Source of the DNA: Limnohabitans parvus II-B4
GTDB lineage: Bacteria; Pseudomonadota; Gammaproteobacteria; Burkholderiales; Burkholderiaceae_C
Length of the DNA stretch: 64,000 nt
Direction: 5' to 3'
Assembly (NCBI RefSeq): GCF_003063455.1
Contig: NZ_NESN01000004.1
Coordinates: forward strand, 309,354 to 373,353
Of this stretch, positions 1 to 9,922 are shown piece by piece. The translations under genes and the position numbers were made by a program. Position 1 is the stretch's first letter. The number at the start of each line of letters is the position of its first letter. The notes below the pieces were generated by a model. It had not been told where the DNA came from, made no database searches, and was given only the letters and a program-made list of their open reading frames with translations.

Positions 1-575
<575 letters not shown>

Positions 576-632
576 TGCTTGCCCCTATTTCGTGCTTTGC
601 GTCAGAATTGTGAGCCTTGAAGGGAACTTACC

Positions 633-923
633 ATGTTGCTTGACCAACTTCGCCAGATGAACACCAGCCTGAACAGCATTGCTGCGCAGTTTGGGGCGTC
701 TCGTCTGCGCGTGTTCGGTTCTGTGGCTCGTGGTGAAGAGACTTCTGACAGCGATGTGGATTTTTTAGTCGAATTTCCGCGCGGATACGACTTGTTCACC
801 CAGCGCATGCCATTGGCGCAAGGGTTGGGTGACCTGTTGAATCGCAGGGTGGATCTTGTGCCTGAGCATGAACTGAACCCGCACATCAAAGCGCAAGTCC
901 TTGCTGAAGCGGTCGCGCTATGA
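633..923 (+). CDS. mntA: MntA-like minimal nucleotidyltransferase (antitoxin of a HepT/MntA pair)
   Basis: A 96-residue minimal nucleotidyltransferase. The family signature GSx10DxD is complete: G29-S30, then D41 and D43 within GSVARGEETSDSDVD, and a third acidic residue D74 in RRVDLVPE. In characterised HepT/MntA systems this protein is the antitoxin: it attaches AMP units to a tyrosine of the HEPN toxin and so inactivates it. The hepT ATG overlaps its stop (ATGA at 920), so the two are translationally coupled. A ribosome-binding-like GAAGGGAA lies about 8 bases upstream of the ATG at 633. The pair sits between guaB and guaA, an unusual place. Function is inferred from motifs and partner. 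Confidence 0.9.
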   Translation: MLLDQLRQMNTSLNSIAAQFGASRLRVFGSVARGEETSDSDVDFLVEFPRGYDLFTQRMPLAQGLGDLLNRRVDLVPEHELNPHIKAQVLAEAVAL

Positions 924-1267
924 GCAAGTCGTGGCAGACTTATGCACTCCACATATTGGATGTTGCTGCAAAAATAGCACGCATTCAGGCTCGTGGGGAT
1001 TTGACGCAAGACGAAGTGCTTTATGACGCAGCACTTCGGAATTTGCAGACGCTTTCCGAGGCCACCCAAATGCTTCCCGATGACCTGAAGGCGCAGTTCC
1101 CCGCCATTCCTTGGCGAGAAATCAGCGGTTTTCGCAACATCCTCGTGCACAACTACCTCGGCGACATAGATGCACTGACTGTTCGGTCTGTGATCGATCG
1201 TCATTTGGCTTCTTTGATCGACTGTGTGCAAACCCTGCTTGCAGCCGACGCCTCCTCTAACAATTAA
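920..1267 (+). CDS. hepT: HepT-like HEPN toxin (DUF86 family)
   Basis: A 115-residue HEPN-fold protein of the DUF86/HepT family. The defining Rx4HxY motif is present and intact: R72, H77 and Y79 in RNILVHNY. In this family R and H form the RNase active site, and the tyrosine is the residue AMPylated by MntA, so the toxin looks competent and neutralisable. The start codon overlaps the mntA stop by ATGA, the usual antitoxin-first order. It ends 13 bases before the guaA start, so read-through transcription from guaB would cover the pair and guaA. The alternative role of an abortive-infection module is possible; sequence cannot tell. Confidence 0.9.
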   Translation: MSKSWQTYALHILDVAAKIARIQARGDLTQDEVLYDAALRNLQTLSEATQMLPDDLKAQFPAIPWREISGFRNILVHNYLGDIDALTVRSVIDRHLASLIDCVQTLLAADASSNN

Positions 1268-1280
1268 CGCGCTTTTTCGA

Positions 1281-2894
1281 ATGCAGCACTCCAAAATCCT
1301 GATCCTCGACTTCGGTTCGCAAGTCACCCAGCTCATCGCCCGCCGCGTGCGCGAAGCGCATGTGTTTTGCGAAGTGCATCCTTGTGATGTGACCAGCGAC
1401 TGGGTGCGCGAATACGCCAAAGACGGCAACCTCAAAGGCGTGATCCTTTCGGGCAGCCATGCCAGCGTCTACGAAGTCGATGACCGCGCACCGGATGCTG
1501 TGTTTGAGTTGGGCATTCCGGTTCTGGGCATTTGCTATGGCATGCAAACCATGGCGCAGCAGTTGGGCGGCAAAGTGGAGGCGGGCACGACACGCGAATT
1601 TGGCTACGCCGAAGTCCGTGCCCATGGCCATACCGAACTGCTCAAGGGCATCGAAGACTTCGCCACGCCCGAAGGCCACGGCATGCTCAAGGTCTGGATG
1701 AGCCACGGCGACAAGGTCACCCAAATGCCCGACGGCTTCAAGGTCATGGCGTCGACCCCGGCTTGCCCGATTGCGGGCATGGCCGATGAGTCGCGCCATT
1801 TCTACGCGGTGCAGTTTCACCCTGAAGTCACGCACACCGTGCAAGGCCAGGCGCTGCTCAACCGCTTTGTGCTCGACATTTGCAAAGCCCGCCAAGACTG
1901 GATCATGGGCGACTACATCGAAGAAGCCGTGGCCAAGATCCGCGCGCAAGTGGGTGACGAAGAAGTCATCCTTGGCCTGTCCGGCGGTGTCGATTCGTCT
2001 GTGGCTGCCGCCTTGATTCACCGCGCCATCGGCGACAAGTTGACCTGCGTGTTTGTGGACCACGGCCTGCTGCGCCTGAATGAAGGCGACATGGTGATGG
2101 ACATGTTCGTCGGCAAGCTGCACGCGCACGTCATCCGCGTCGACGCCAGCGATCTGTTCCTGGGCAAGCTGGCGGGCGTGAGCGAGCCCGAAGCCAAGCG
2201 CAAGATCATTGGCGGCTTGTTTGTCGATGTGTTCAAAGAGCAAGCCGCGAAATTGAAGGCGGGCGACGGTGGCCACAAAGGCGCGACCTTCCTGGCCCAA
2301 GGTACGATTTACCCCGACGTGATCGAGTCGGGCGGTGCCAAGAGCAAAAAGGCCGTGACGATCAAGAGCCACCACAACGTGGGCGGCTTGCCCGAGCAAC
2401 TGGGCCTGAAACTGCTGGAGCCACTGCGCGAACTGTTCAAAGACGAAGTGCGCGAACTCGGCGTGGCGCTCGGTCTGCCGCGTGAAATGGTCTACCGTCA
2501 CCCCTTCCCAGGCCCCGGCCTGGGCGTGCGCATTTTGGGCGAAGTCAAAAAAGAATACGCCGACCTGCTTCGCCGCGCCGACGCGATCTTCATCGAAGAG
2601 CTGCGCAACTTCACCGACGAAACCGGCAAGACCTGGTATGACCTGACCAGCCAAGCCTTCACCGTGTTCTTGCCAGTCAAGAGCGTGGGCGTGATGGGCG
2701 ACGGCCGCACTTATGACTACGTGGTGGCCTTGCGCGCCGTGCAAACCAGCGACTTCATGACTGCCGACTGGGCTGAGCTGCCCTATGCGCTGCTCAAGAA
2801 AGTGTCGGGACGCATCATCAACGAGGTGCGGGGGATCAACCGAGTGACGTACGACGTGAGTTCAAAACCACCGGCGACCATCGAGTGGGAATAA
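1281..2894 (+). CDS. guaA: GMP synthase (glutamine-hydrolysing)
   Basis: Converts XMP to GMP using ATP and glutamine. The 537-residue protein has the class I glutamine amidotransferase domain first (ILILDFGSQ start; nucleophile C85 in GICYGMQ; H and E in FHPEVTHT), then the ATP pyrophosphatase domain with the P-loop LSGGVDSSV, then the GMP synthase dimerisation domain ending in PATIEWE, the classic terminus. I chose the ATG at 1281 because family members begin only a few residues before ILILDFGSQ; an in-frame upstream GTG at 1224 would add 19 residues overlapping hepT. It follows guaB in pathway order and is closed by a terminator at 2901-2925. Confidence 0.98.
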   Translation: MQHSKILILDFGSQVTQLIARRVREAHVFCEVHPCDVTSDWVREYAKDGNLKGVILSGSHASVYEVDDRAPDAVFELGIPVLGICYGMQTMAQQLGGKVEAGTTREFGYAEVRAHGHTELLKGIEDFATPEGHGMLKVWMSHGDKVTQMPDGFKVMASTPACPIAGMADESRHFYAVQFHPEVTHTVQGQALLNRFVLDICKARQDWIMGDYIEEAVAKIRAQVGDEEVILGLSGGVDSSVAAALIHRAIGDKLTCVFVDHGLLRLNEGDMVMDMFVGKLHAHVIRVDASDLFLGKLAGVSEPEAKRKIIGGLFVDVFKEQAAKLKAGDGGHKGATFLAQGTIYPDVIESGGAKSKKAVTIKSHHNVGGLPEQLGLKLLEPLRELFKDEVRELGVALGLPREMVYRHPFPGPGLGVRILGEVKKEYADLLRRADAIFIEELRNFTDETGKTWYDLTSQAFTVFLPVKSVGVMGDGRTYDYVVALRAVQTSDFMTADWAELPYALLKKVSGRIINEVRGINRVTYDVSSKPPATIEWE

Positions 2895-2900
2895 TCAACA

Positions 2901-2925
2901 AGGCACCTTCGGGTGCCTTTGTTTT
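2901..2925 (+). terminator. Rho-independent terminator of guaA
   Basis: A 7-bp GC-rich stem (AGGCACC paired with GGTGCCT) closed by a TTCG tetraloop and followed by TTGTTTT, seven bases after the guaA stop codon. This is a textbook intrinsic terminator and separates the gua genes from the PaiB-like gene, whose start lies 18 bases further on. Confidence 0.92.
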
Positions 2926-2942
2926 GGTACATTCATTCTGAT

Positions 2943-3599
2943 ATGTACCTGCCCCAACAATTCCGAAACACCGACTCCGCCATCGCGCAGCGCATCATGC
3001 GGGAACACCCTTTGGCGTCTGTCGTTTCGGTGGGCGAGAACGGTTTTCCGGTGCTCAGCCATATCCCGATGCACTGGCAAGCTGTGTCCTTGTGGGGTGA
3101 AAACGCTCCCGAGCACGGCGTTTTGCTGGGACACTGCGCCCGGGCCAACCCGCAGGCGCAACTGCTGGCGTCTAAGCCGCAGGCTTTGGTGAGTTTCATG
3201 GGGCCGCAGGCCTACATGTCGCCCGGCGTTTATGCCGACAAGCAGCGGGTGCCCACCTGGTCTTATCTGGCGGTGCAGGCCAAGGTGCACACGCGCATCG
3301 TCGACCCGCACGAAGACCGCGACCGTTTGCTCAAGTGTTTGATTGCCGACCACGAGCCGTCTTATGCGAAGCAGTGGCGCGAATTGCCAGCCAGTTACAC
3401 CGAGGCCATGCTGAACGGCATTGTGGCTTTCGAGATGCAGATCACCGATTTGCAATGCGCCGTCAAGCTCAACCAACACCGCCCAGAGGCGCAAGCCGCC
3501 ATGCATGCCGCGTATGCGGCAGGCCCTGCGAACGCGCAAGCGCTGGCCCGCTGGATGGAAGACATCGGGCTGGTGCCGCCAGCCCCAGTTCAAGGATGA
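2943..3599 (+). CDS. PaiB-family FMN-binding protein / transcriptional regulator
   Basis: A 218-residue member of the FMN-binding negative regulator family (PaiB, PF04299). Family traits seen: the MYLPQQF start, HPLASVVSVGENG near residue 25, a split-barrel core with PQAYMSPGVYADKQRVPTW (substrate/flavin-loop signature), and the late EAMLNGIVAFEMQITDLQCAVKLNQ block. Bacillus PaiB represses sporulation and protease genes; in proteobacteria the role is mostly unknown and an FMN-dependent reductase or heme-handling role is possible. The ATG at 2943 matches the conserved N terminus; the in-frame ATG at 2913 lies in the guaA terminator stem. A membrane-protein gene follows 6 bases later. Confidence 0.85.
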   Translation: MYLPQQFRNTDSAIAQRIMREHPLASVVSVGENGFPVLSHIPMHWQAVSLWGENAPEHGVLLGHCARANPQAQLLASKPQALVSFMGPQAYMSPGVYADKQRVPTWSYLAVQAKVHTRIVDPHEDRDRLLKCLIADHEPSYAKQWRELPASYTEAMLNGIVAFEMQITDLQCAVKLNQHRPEAQAAMHAAYAAGPANAQALARWMEDIGLVPPAPVQG

Positions 3600-3605
3600 C
3601 GCACC

Positions 3606-5323
<1,718 letters not shown>

Positions 5324-5338
5324 AAAAGAACACAGCCC

Positions 5339-6250
5339 ATGGCCCACATTTACATTTTTTCCCCCTCCAGCGCGGTGCGCGACAAAGCTGCTTTTCGCCG
5401 AGGCCTCAAGCGCCTGAAGGCCCAAGGCCATGAGGTGGAAGTCGACGAGGCAGCGCTGGCCAGCCACATGCGTTTTGCGGGTGATGACGCCACCCGCATC
5501 GCGGCCATCACCCGTGCTGCGGCCAGTGGGGCCGATGTGGCGTTGATTTCGCGTGGCGGCTACGGCCTCACGCGCATCCTGCCCGGCTTGCCCTACAAGG
5601 CCATTGCCAAAGCGATTGATGGCGGCACGCAGTTCGTGGGCCTGAGCGATTTCACGGCCTTCAACCAAGCGGTAGTCGCCAAGACCGGGCGCATCAGCTG
5701 GCAAGGCCCGGCCCTGGGCGAAGACTTCGGCCCGGAGCATGAACCCGACGACATCATGCAGGCCTGTTTTGACGACCTGCTGCTGGAGCAGGGCGAGGGC
5801 ACGGGCTGGCAGCTGCCCAAGGCCGAGGCCGAGCGCCGCGTGGTGGTGAAAGATGCGCCGCTGTGGGGCGGCAACCTGACCGTGCTCACGTCTTTGCTGG
5901 GCACGCCGTATTTCCCGCAGGTCAAAGGTGGTGTACTGTTCCTCGAAGACGTGGGCGAGCACCCTTACCGGGTTGAGCGCATGCTCACGCAGCTCTTGCA
6001 TGCGGGTGTGCTGGCCCAGCAAAAGGCCGTGCTGATCGGTCAATTCAGCAATTACAAGCTGGTGCCTGCGCACGACAAAGGCTTCAAGCTGGCCACCGTG
6101 GTCGACTGGCTGCGCAGCCAGATCAAGGCGCCCGTGCTCACGGGTTTGCCCTTTGGCCATGTAGAGACCAAGGTGCTGCTGCCCGTGGGTGCCAAGGTGG
6201 ACCTTGTCACCGAAGGGCGTGACGCGCTGATGGTTTGGGGCCATATTTAA
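5339..6250 (+). CDS. ldcA: LD-carboxypeptidase (peptidase family S66)
   Basis: Cytoplasmic murein tetrapeptide LD-carboxypeptidase, which removes the terminal D-Ala from recycled peptidoglycan tetrapeptides. The 303-residue sequence has the S66 features: SRGGYGLTRIL near residue 71-81, nucleophile S103 in GLSDFT, the conserved glutamate in GGVLFLEDVGEH, and the catalytic histidine in GLPFGHVETK close to the end. No signal peptide, as expected. It starts 15 bases after tadA and is probably in the same transcript. The related MccF branch (microcin C self-immunity) shares the fold, but the short loops and length favour LdcA. Confidence 0.9.
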   Translation: MAHIYIFSPSSAVRDKAAFRRGLKRLKAQGHEVEVDEAALASHMRFAGDDATRIAAITRAAASGADVALISRGGYGLTRILPGLPYKAIAKAIDGGTQFVGLSDFTAFNQAVVAKTGRISWQGPALGEDFGPEHEPDDIMQACFDDLLLEQGEGTGWQLPKAEAERRVVVKDAPLWGGNLTVLTSLLGTPYFPQVKGGVLFLEDVGEHPYRVERMLTQLLHAGVLAQQKAVLIGQFSNYKLVPAHDKGFKLATVVDWLRSQIKAPVLTGLPFGHVETKVLLPVGAKVDLVTEGRDALMVWGHI

Positions 6251-6352
6251 AGCGACCAAGTTCACAGAGCCTTTTGCCCGCATGCGTTGCAGCGCTGGGG
6301 CTCTGAAGTCACGTGCAGAGGCTGATGCCTTTCAAAAAATGAGGAGACAAGC

Positions 6353-8845
6353 ATGAAGTGGATCGCAAGAACCCTGTTGGTGGTCATTGCCGCCGTGTTG
6401 GCAGCAGGTGGGGTCATCAGCGTGCACTTGTTGCGCGGCTTGCCCCAGCTCGACGGCCAGGTCCACCTCAAGGGCTTGTCGGGCCCGGTTCACATCACCC
6501 GCGATGGGGCCGATGTGACCCACATCAACGCCAGCAGTGCCTTGGATGCCTGGCGTGCCATGGGTTTTGTGCACGCACAAGAGCGGGGTTGGCAACTCGA
6601 ATTCAACCGGCGCGTGATGCGCGGCGAGTTGTCTGAAATTCTGGGCGCGGCCACGCTGGACACCGACAAACTGATGCGCACGCTGGGCATCATCGGCATG
6701 GCCCAGCAGCAATTGCAGGGTTTGTCTCCAGCGACCCAAGCCGCGCTGGCAGCTTACAGCGAAGGCATTCAGACCGCTTGGCAAAGTGGCGCGGTGCGCC
6801 CGTCGCCGGAGTTCAAGCTGCTGGGCACCCAAGCCGGGGGCAAAAATGGCCCAGCTTGGACGCCCGAAGACAGCGTAGGCTGGGCCTTGATGATGGCGCT
6901 GGACCTCGGTGGCAATTGGGGGCAGGAGTTTGCCCGTTTGTCTGCCGGCCAGGTGCTGAACAACGAACAACTGTGGCAACTGTTGCCTGCCTACCCCGGC
7001 GAAAAGCCCGCCACAGCGGTGGATTTGCCTGCTTTGTACCGCGGCTTGGGCGTTTATGCCCCTGCAGCGGCCAAGACAGGTGCTTTGCCTGCCGCCAAGT
7101 CGCAATTGGCCCTGTGGTCCGCTGATTGGGTGCGCGACATGGGCATTTTGGAAGGCAAGGGCAGTAACAACTGGGTCGTGCCCGGCAGCCGCACGGTTTC
7201 GGGCAAACCTCTCTTGGCCAATGACCCGCATTTGGCCTTGAGCGCGCCTGCCATCTGGTATTACGCCCATCTGAAAGCCCCTGCGGGTGAGTTGCCCGGA
7301 GGGCAAAAACACCCGGCGCTCGACGTGATTGGTGCCACCTTGCCTGGCTTACCCTTTGTGGTGCTGGGCCGCACCACGGGTGTTGCCTGGGGTTTCACCA
7401 ACACCGGCCCCGATGTGCAGGATTTGTACCTGGAGCAACTGGATGCCGCAAAGCCGGGCCAATACCGCACGCCAGAGGGTTGGGCTGCTTTCGGTGAACG
7501 CAGCGAAACCATCCGCGTCAAGGGGCAGGCCGATGTGGCGCTCAAGGTCCGCAGCACGCGCCACGGGCCTGTCATCAGCGATGTGCAGCCGCAATACCAG
7601 GGTGTGGTGGATGCGAACCGTTATGCCATCAGCCTGCGCTGGTCCGCCCTCACGCCAGACAACAAAACCATGGATGCGGGCATGCAAGCCAATTGGGCGC
7701 AGACCGTGCCGCAGTTGCAGCAGGCTTTTGCCGATCACCACGCGCCCATGCAGAGCGTGGTGATGGCCGACACCTTGGGTGAAGTGGCCTACCGTGCGGT
7801 GGGCAAAGTGCCCACGCGCGCGCCCCAAAATGACATTCGTGGTGTGGCACCGTCTCCGGGTTGGCTGGCTCAGTACGACTGGACAGGTTGGTTGCCGTAT
7901 GCGCAAAACCCGGCTGTGGATGGCGCTCAGATTGAGAAGAAGGGCTGGCACGCGACGGCGAACCAGAACATCCTGCCGCCAGGCTATGCCCACTTTGTGG
8001 GGGGGGACTGGACCACACCCGAGCGTTTTAAGCGGATCGAGCAGCTGTTGGCGGCCATGCCCAAACACAGCCGTGAATCCATGCAGGCCATTCAGAACGA
8101 TGTGTTGTCTTTGGGGGCCAAGGCCTTGCAAGCCCAATTGGCCAAGCACCTTTCTGGTCAACCGTCATCGCACCCTTTGGCACCCGCTGCCTTGAAGTTG
8201 GTGGCCGAATTTGATGGTCAGATGCGCACCGACAGCGCGGCTGCACTGGTGCTGAACGTCTGGGCCGATGAACTGACGCGGGGCTTGTTGGTCCCGCACT
8301 TGGGGGCTGAGCGCTTTCAGTCCCTGTATGGCAAGCGCCATTTCAGGGCTGCCGTCGAAGGCATTCTGGACCGGTCCGATGCATTCTGGTGTGGCGCTTC
8401 TGGGTGTTCCGTGCAGGTGGCTTTGGCGCTGGACCGGGCGCTCGATCGCATCGCCGCAAGCCAGGGGAGGGATGTGAGTGCCTGGCGTTGGGGTGCTTGG
8501 CACCCGGCCATCAGCAGCCACAAGCCCTTGGGCAAAGTGCCTTATCTGAATGCGCTGTTCGATGTGCGTGTCGAAAGTGCCGGGGATTTGTTCACCGTCA
8601 ACGTCGGACAGTATTGGGCCAATGACAAACAAGCGCCTTTTGCCAACCGGCATGCCGCATCCATGCGCGCGGTGTACGACTTGGCGCAACCCGGTCAGTC
8701 GGTGTTCATTTACCAGACCGGGCAGTCAGGCCATGCGTTTGACCCGCGCAGCCGCAGCATGGCGGCACGGTGGGCTCAAGGGGGATATGCGGGTTTGCAG
8801 CAGCAGCCTCAAACAGTGCTGCACCGCATGAGGCTTGTGCCTTAG
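6353..8845 (+). CDS. Penicillin acylase-family protein (S45 Ntn-hydrolase; possible acyl-homoserine-lactone acylase)
   Basis: An 830-residue precursor. Residues 1-30 are a signal peptide or anchor (MKWIARTLLVVIAAVLAAGG), followed by the alpha chain with DAWRAMGFVHAQERGWQLE, and a beta chain expected to begin at S271 in GKGSNNWVV after autocleavage. Downstream GKPLLANDPHLALSAPAIWY is the family-typical motif. S45 enzymes mature by self-cleavage in the periplasm and hydrolyse amides such as penicillin G, acyl-homoserine lactones or other N-acyl compounds; size and SNNW context resemble the QuiP-like group, but substrate cannot be read from sequence. AGGAGAC before the ATG supports the start. 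A convergent terminator follows. Confidence 0.88.
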   Translation: MKWIARTLLVVIAAVLAAGGVISVHLLRGLPQLDGQVHLKGLSGPVHITRDGADVTHINASSALDAWRAMGFVHAQERGWQLEFNRRVMRGELSEILGAATLDTDKLMRTLGIIGMAQQQLQGLSPATQAALAAYSEGIQTAWQSGAVRPSPEFKLLGTQAGGKNGPAWTPEDSVGWALMMALDLGGNWGQEFARLSAGQVLNNEQLWQLLPAYPGEKPATAVDLPALYRGLGVYAPAAAKTGALPAAKSQLALWSADWVRDMGILEGKGSNNWVVPGSRTVSGKPLLANDPHLALSAPAIWYYAHLKAPAGELPGGQKHPALDVIGATLPGLPFVVLGRTTGVAWGFTNTGPDVQDLYLEQLDAAKPGQYRTPEGWAAFGERSETIRVKGQADVALKVRSTRHGPVISDVQPQYQGVVDANRYAISLRWSALTPDNKTMDAGMQANWAQTVPQLQQAFADHHAPMQSVVMADTLGEVAYRAVGKVPTRAPQNDIRGVAPSPGWLAQYDWTGWLPYAQNPAVDGAQIEKKGWHATANQNILPPGYAHFVGGDWTTPERFKRIEQLLAAMPKHSRESMQAIQNDVLSLGAKALQAQLAKHLSGQPSSHPLAPAALKLVAEFDGQMRTDSAAALVLNVWADELTRGLLVPHLGAERFQSLYGKRHFRAAVEGILDRSDAFWCGASGCSVQVALALDRALDRIAASQGRDVSAWRWGAWHPAISSHKPLGKVPYLNALFDVRVESAGDLFTVNVGQYWANDKQAPFANRHAASMRAVYDLAQPGQSVFIYQTGQSGHAFDPRSRSMAARWAQGGYAGLQQQPQTVLHRMRLVP

Positions 8846-8853
8846 ATCTGGGG

Positions 8854-8889
8854 GCCGAGTGGGGCGCAGTGCCCACTCGGCAGCGTTTT
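8854..8889 (+). terminator. Intrinsic terminator between convergent genes
   Basis: A perfect 10-bp stem (GCCGAGTGGG paired with CCCACTCGGC) around an 8-base loop, followed by AGCGTTTT. It begins 9 bases after the acylase stop and ends just before the stop of the minus-strand regulator at 8895, so it may serve both strands. Confidence 0.8.
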
Positions 8890-8894
8890 GGGGC

Positions 8895-9572
8895 TCAGTT
8901 GCGGCGCTGGGCGACAAAACCGGCCAGATAGGCCGAAAGCCACAGAGGTGACAAATCGTTGTTGACCACTTGAATGCTACCTGCGTTGTCTCCGGGCTTG
9001 GTGGGTGGCAGCAAATCGGTTTCGGGCGTCAAGATCAAGGTGTGGGCCAGCGTGTGACGTGAGCCCATGAACTTTTGCAAGATTTCCAGAATTTTCTCCT
9101 GCTGCTTGCGGGGCGAGTTCATTTGCAAGATCAGCAAGTCATGCTTTTGATTGAGCAACTCCAGCAGTGCTTCGGTCAGTGACTCAAAAAATGAGACTTT
9201 CAGGGGCAGTTGCCATTGCGTGGCGTCTTTGGACAGCCGCTTGATCAGCTCGGGCGATTCGATCACTATCGAAACTTGGTAGGGTCTGTTCGTCGGTGCA
9301 CTTGTTTGCTGGCTCGAAGTATTCGATGTTTGGTAGCTTAAAACCGAAGCCAGTGAAATGCGGCGATGCCCGCCAAAGGTTTTCCAAGCTTGCAGGATGT
9401 TGTTGTCAACCAGTTTTTGAATGGTGGCCATGGACAAACCCAAACGTTTCGCAGCTTGTGAGCTGGTCAAGAATTCAGAAATCTGAGGCTCGGCCTTGTC
9501 GGATGCCGCAAACATTTGTGCGGGTGAATTCACTGGATAGTCGAGATCGTTCATAGGCTGGCTGTTGTCCAT
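8895..9572 (-). CDS. Excisionase/MerR-type helix-turn-helix regulator with a receiver-like C-terminal domain
   Basis: A 225-residue protein. Residues 32-82 form a winged HTH of the excisionase/BldC class (FLTSSQAAKRLGLSMATIQ, then KLVDNNILQAWKTFGGHRRI). After a Ser/Thr-rich linker (about 83-98), residues 99-225 read like an alternating alpha/beta domain (VSIVIESPELIKRL, HDLLILQMNSP, LILTPETD) suggestive of a response-regulator receiver fold, but without the usual acidic pocket and phosphorylatable aspartate that I could place. It is probably a DNA-binding regulator using a pseudo-receiver as sensor or dimer interface. It faces the acylase gene convergently; a 346-bp AT-rich spacer lies upstream. 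Target genes are unknown. Confidence 0.7.
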   Translation of the reverse strand: MDNSQPMNDLDYPVNSPAQMFAASDKAEPQISEFLTSSQAAKRLGLSMATIQKLVDNNILQAWKTFGGHRRISLASVLSYQTSNTSSQQTSAPTNRPYQVSIVIESPELIKRLSKDATQWQLPLKVSFFESLTEALLELLNQKHDLLILQMNSPRKQQEKILEILQKFMGSRHTLAHTLILTPETDLLPPTKPGDNAGSIQVVNNDLSPLWLSAYLAGFVAQRRN

Positions 9573-9918
9573 GGAAGCTCATATGGGGGCGTTTTATCGT
9601 CACATGGCATCTGATCTTGTTGACGCCTTCAGTGCCTGAAGTATCAAAATCGCCATGAATTTTCGATTTCAATTTTCAAGAAGATTGATTCAGCTGCCTA
9701 TCCCTAATTGGGGATTTGTGGATCGAATTTATCGAAAAAATTGAAAATACTTGAAACGAGTTGCCCAAAATGACGATGTTTTCCCCCGTCGCAGCCCACA
9801 TGGGGGCCGTGTGGCTTGAGATGTCGGATGTCTGCCGCAAGGTTCAGGATGAGGGCGAGTTTGGCCGCAAAATGGACCCCATCACAAACGCCGCCAAAGG
9901 CGTCAGGGGAGTTTTCAA
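9573..9918. other. AT-rich divergent intergenic region
   Basis: The only stretch of more than 300 bases without a recognised gene. Bases about 9640-9760 are markedly AT-rich compared with the neighbours and hold several TTGAAA/TTCAAT and ATCGAA stretches and the near-palindrome TCCCTAATTGGGGA at 9701-9714, plausible promoter/operator material for the flanking divergent genes. The right third contains a 50-codon open frame (9770-9922) described separately. No RNA gene was recognised. Confidence 0.6.
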
Positions 9919-9922
9919 ATGA
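9770..9922 (+). CDS. Possible small ORF coupled to the RecQ-like helicase
   Basis: An ATG at 9770 opens 50 codons (MTMFSPVAAHMGAVWLEMSD at the start, ending in KGVRGVFK) whose TGA at 9920-9922 overlaps the helicase ATG at 9919 in an ATGA, the arrangement used by many genuine gene pairs in this window. The product has no recognised motif and only a weak ribosome binding site (ACGAG), so it may be chance. The exact ATGA junction and the 150-base open frame are the reasons to list it. Confidence 0.35.
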   Translation: MTMFSPVAAHMGAVWLEMSDVCRKVQDEGEFGRKMDPITNAAKGVRGVFK

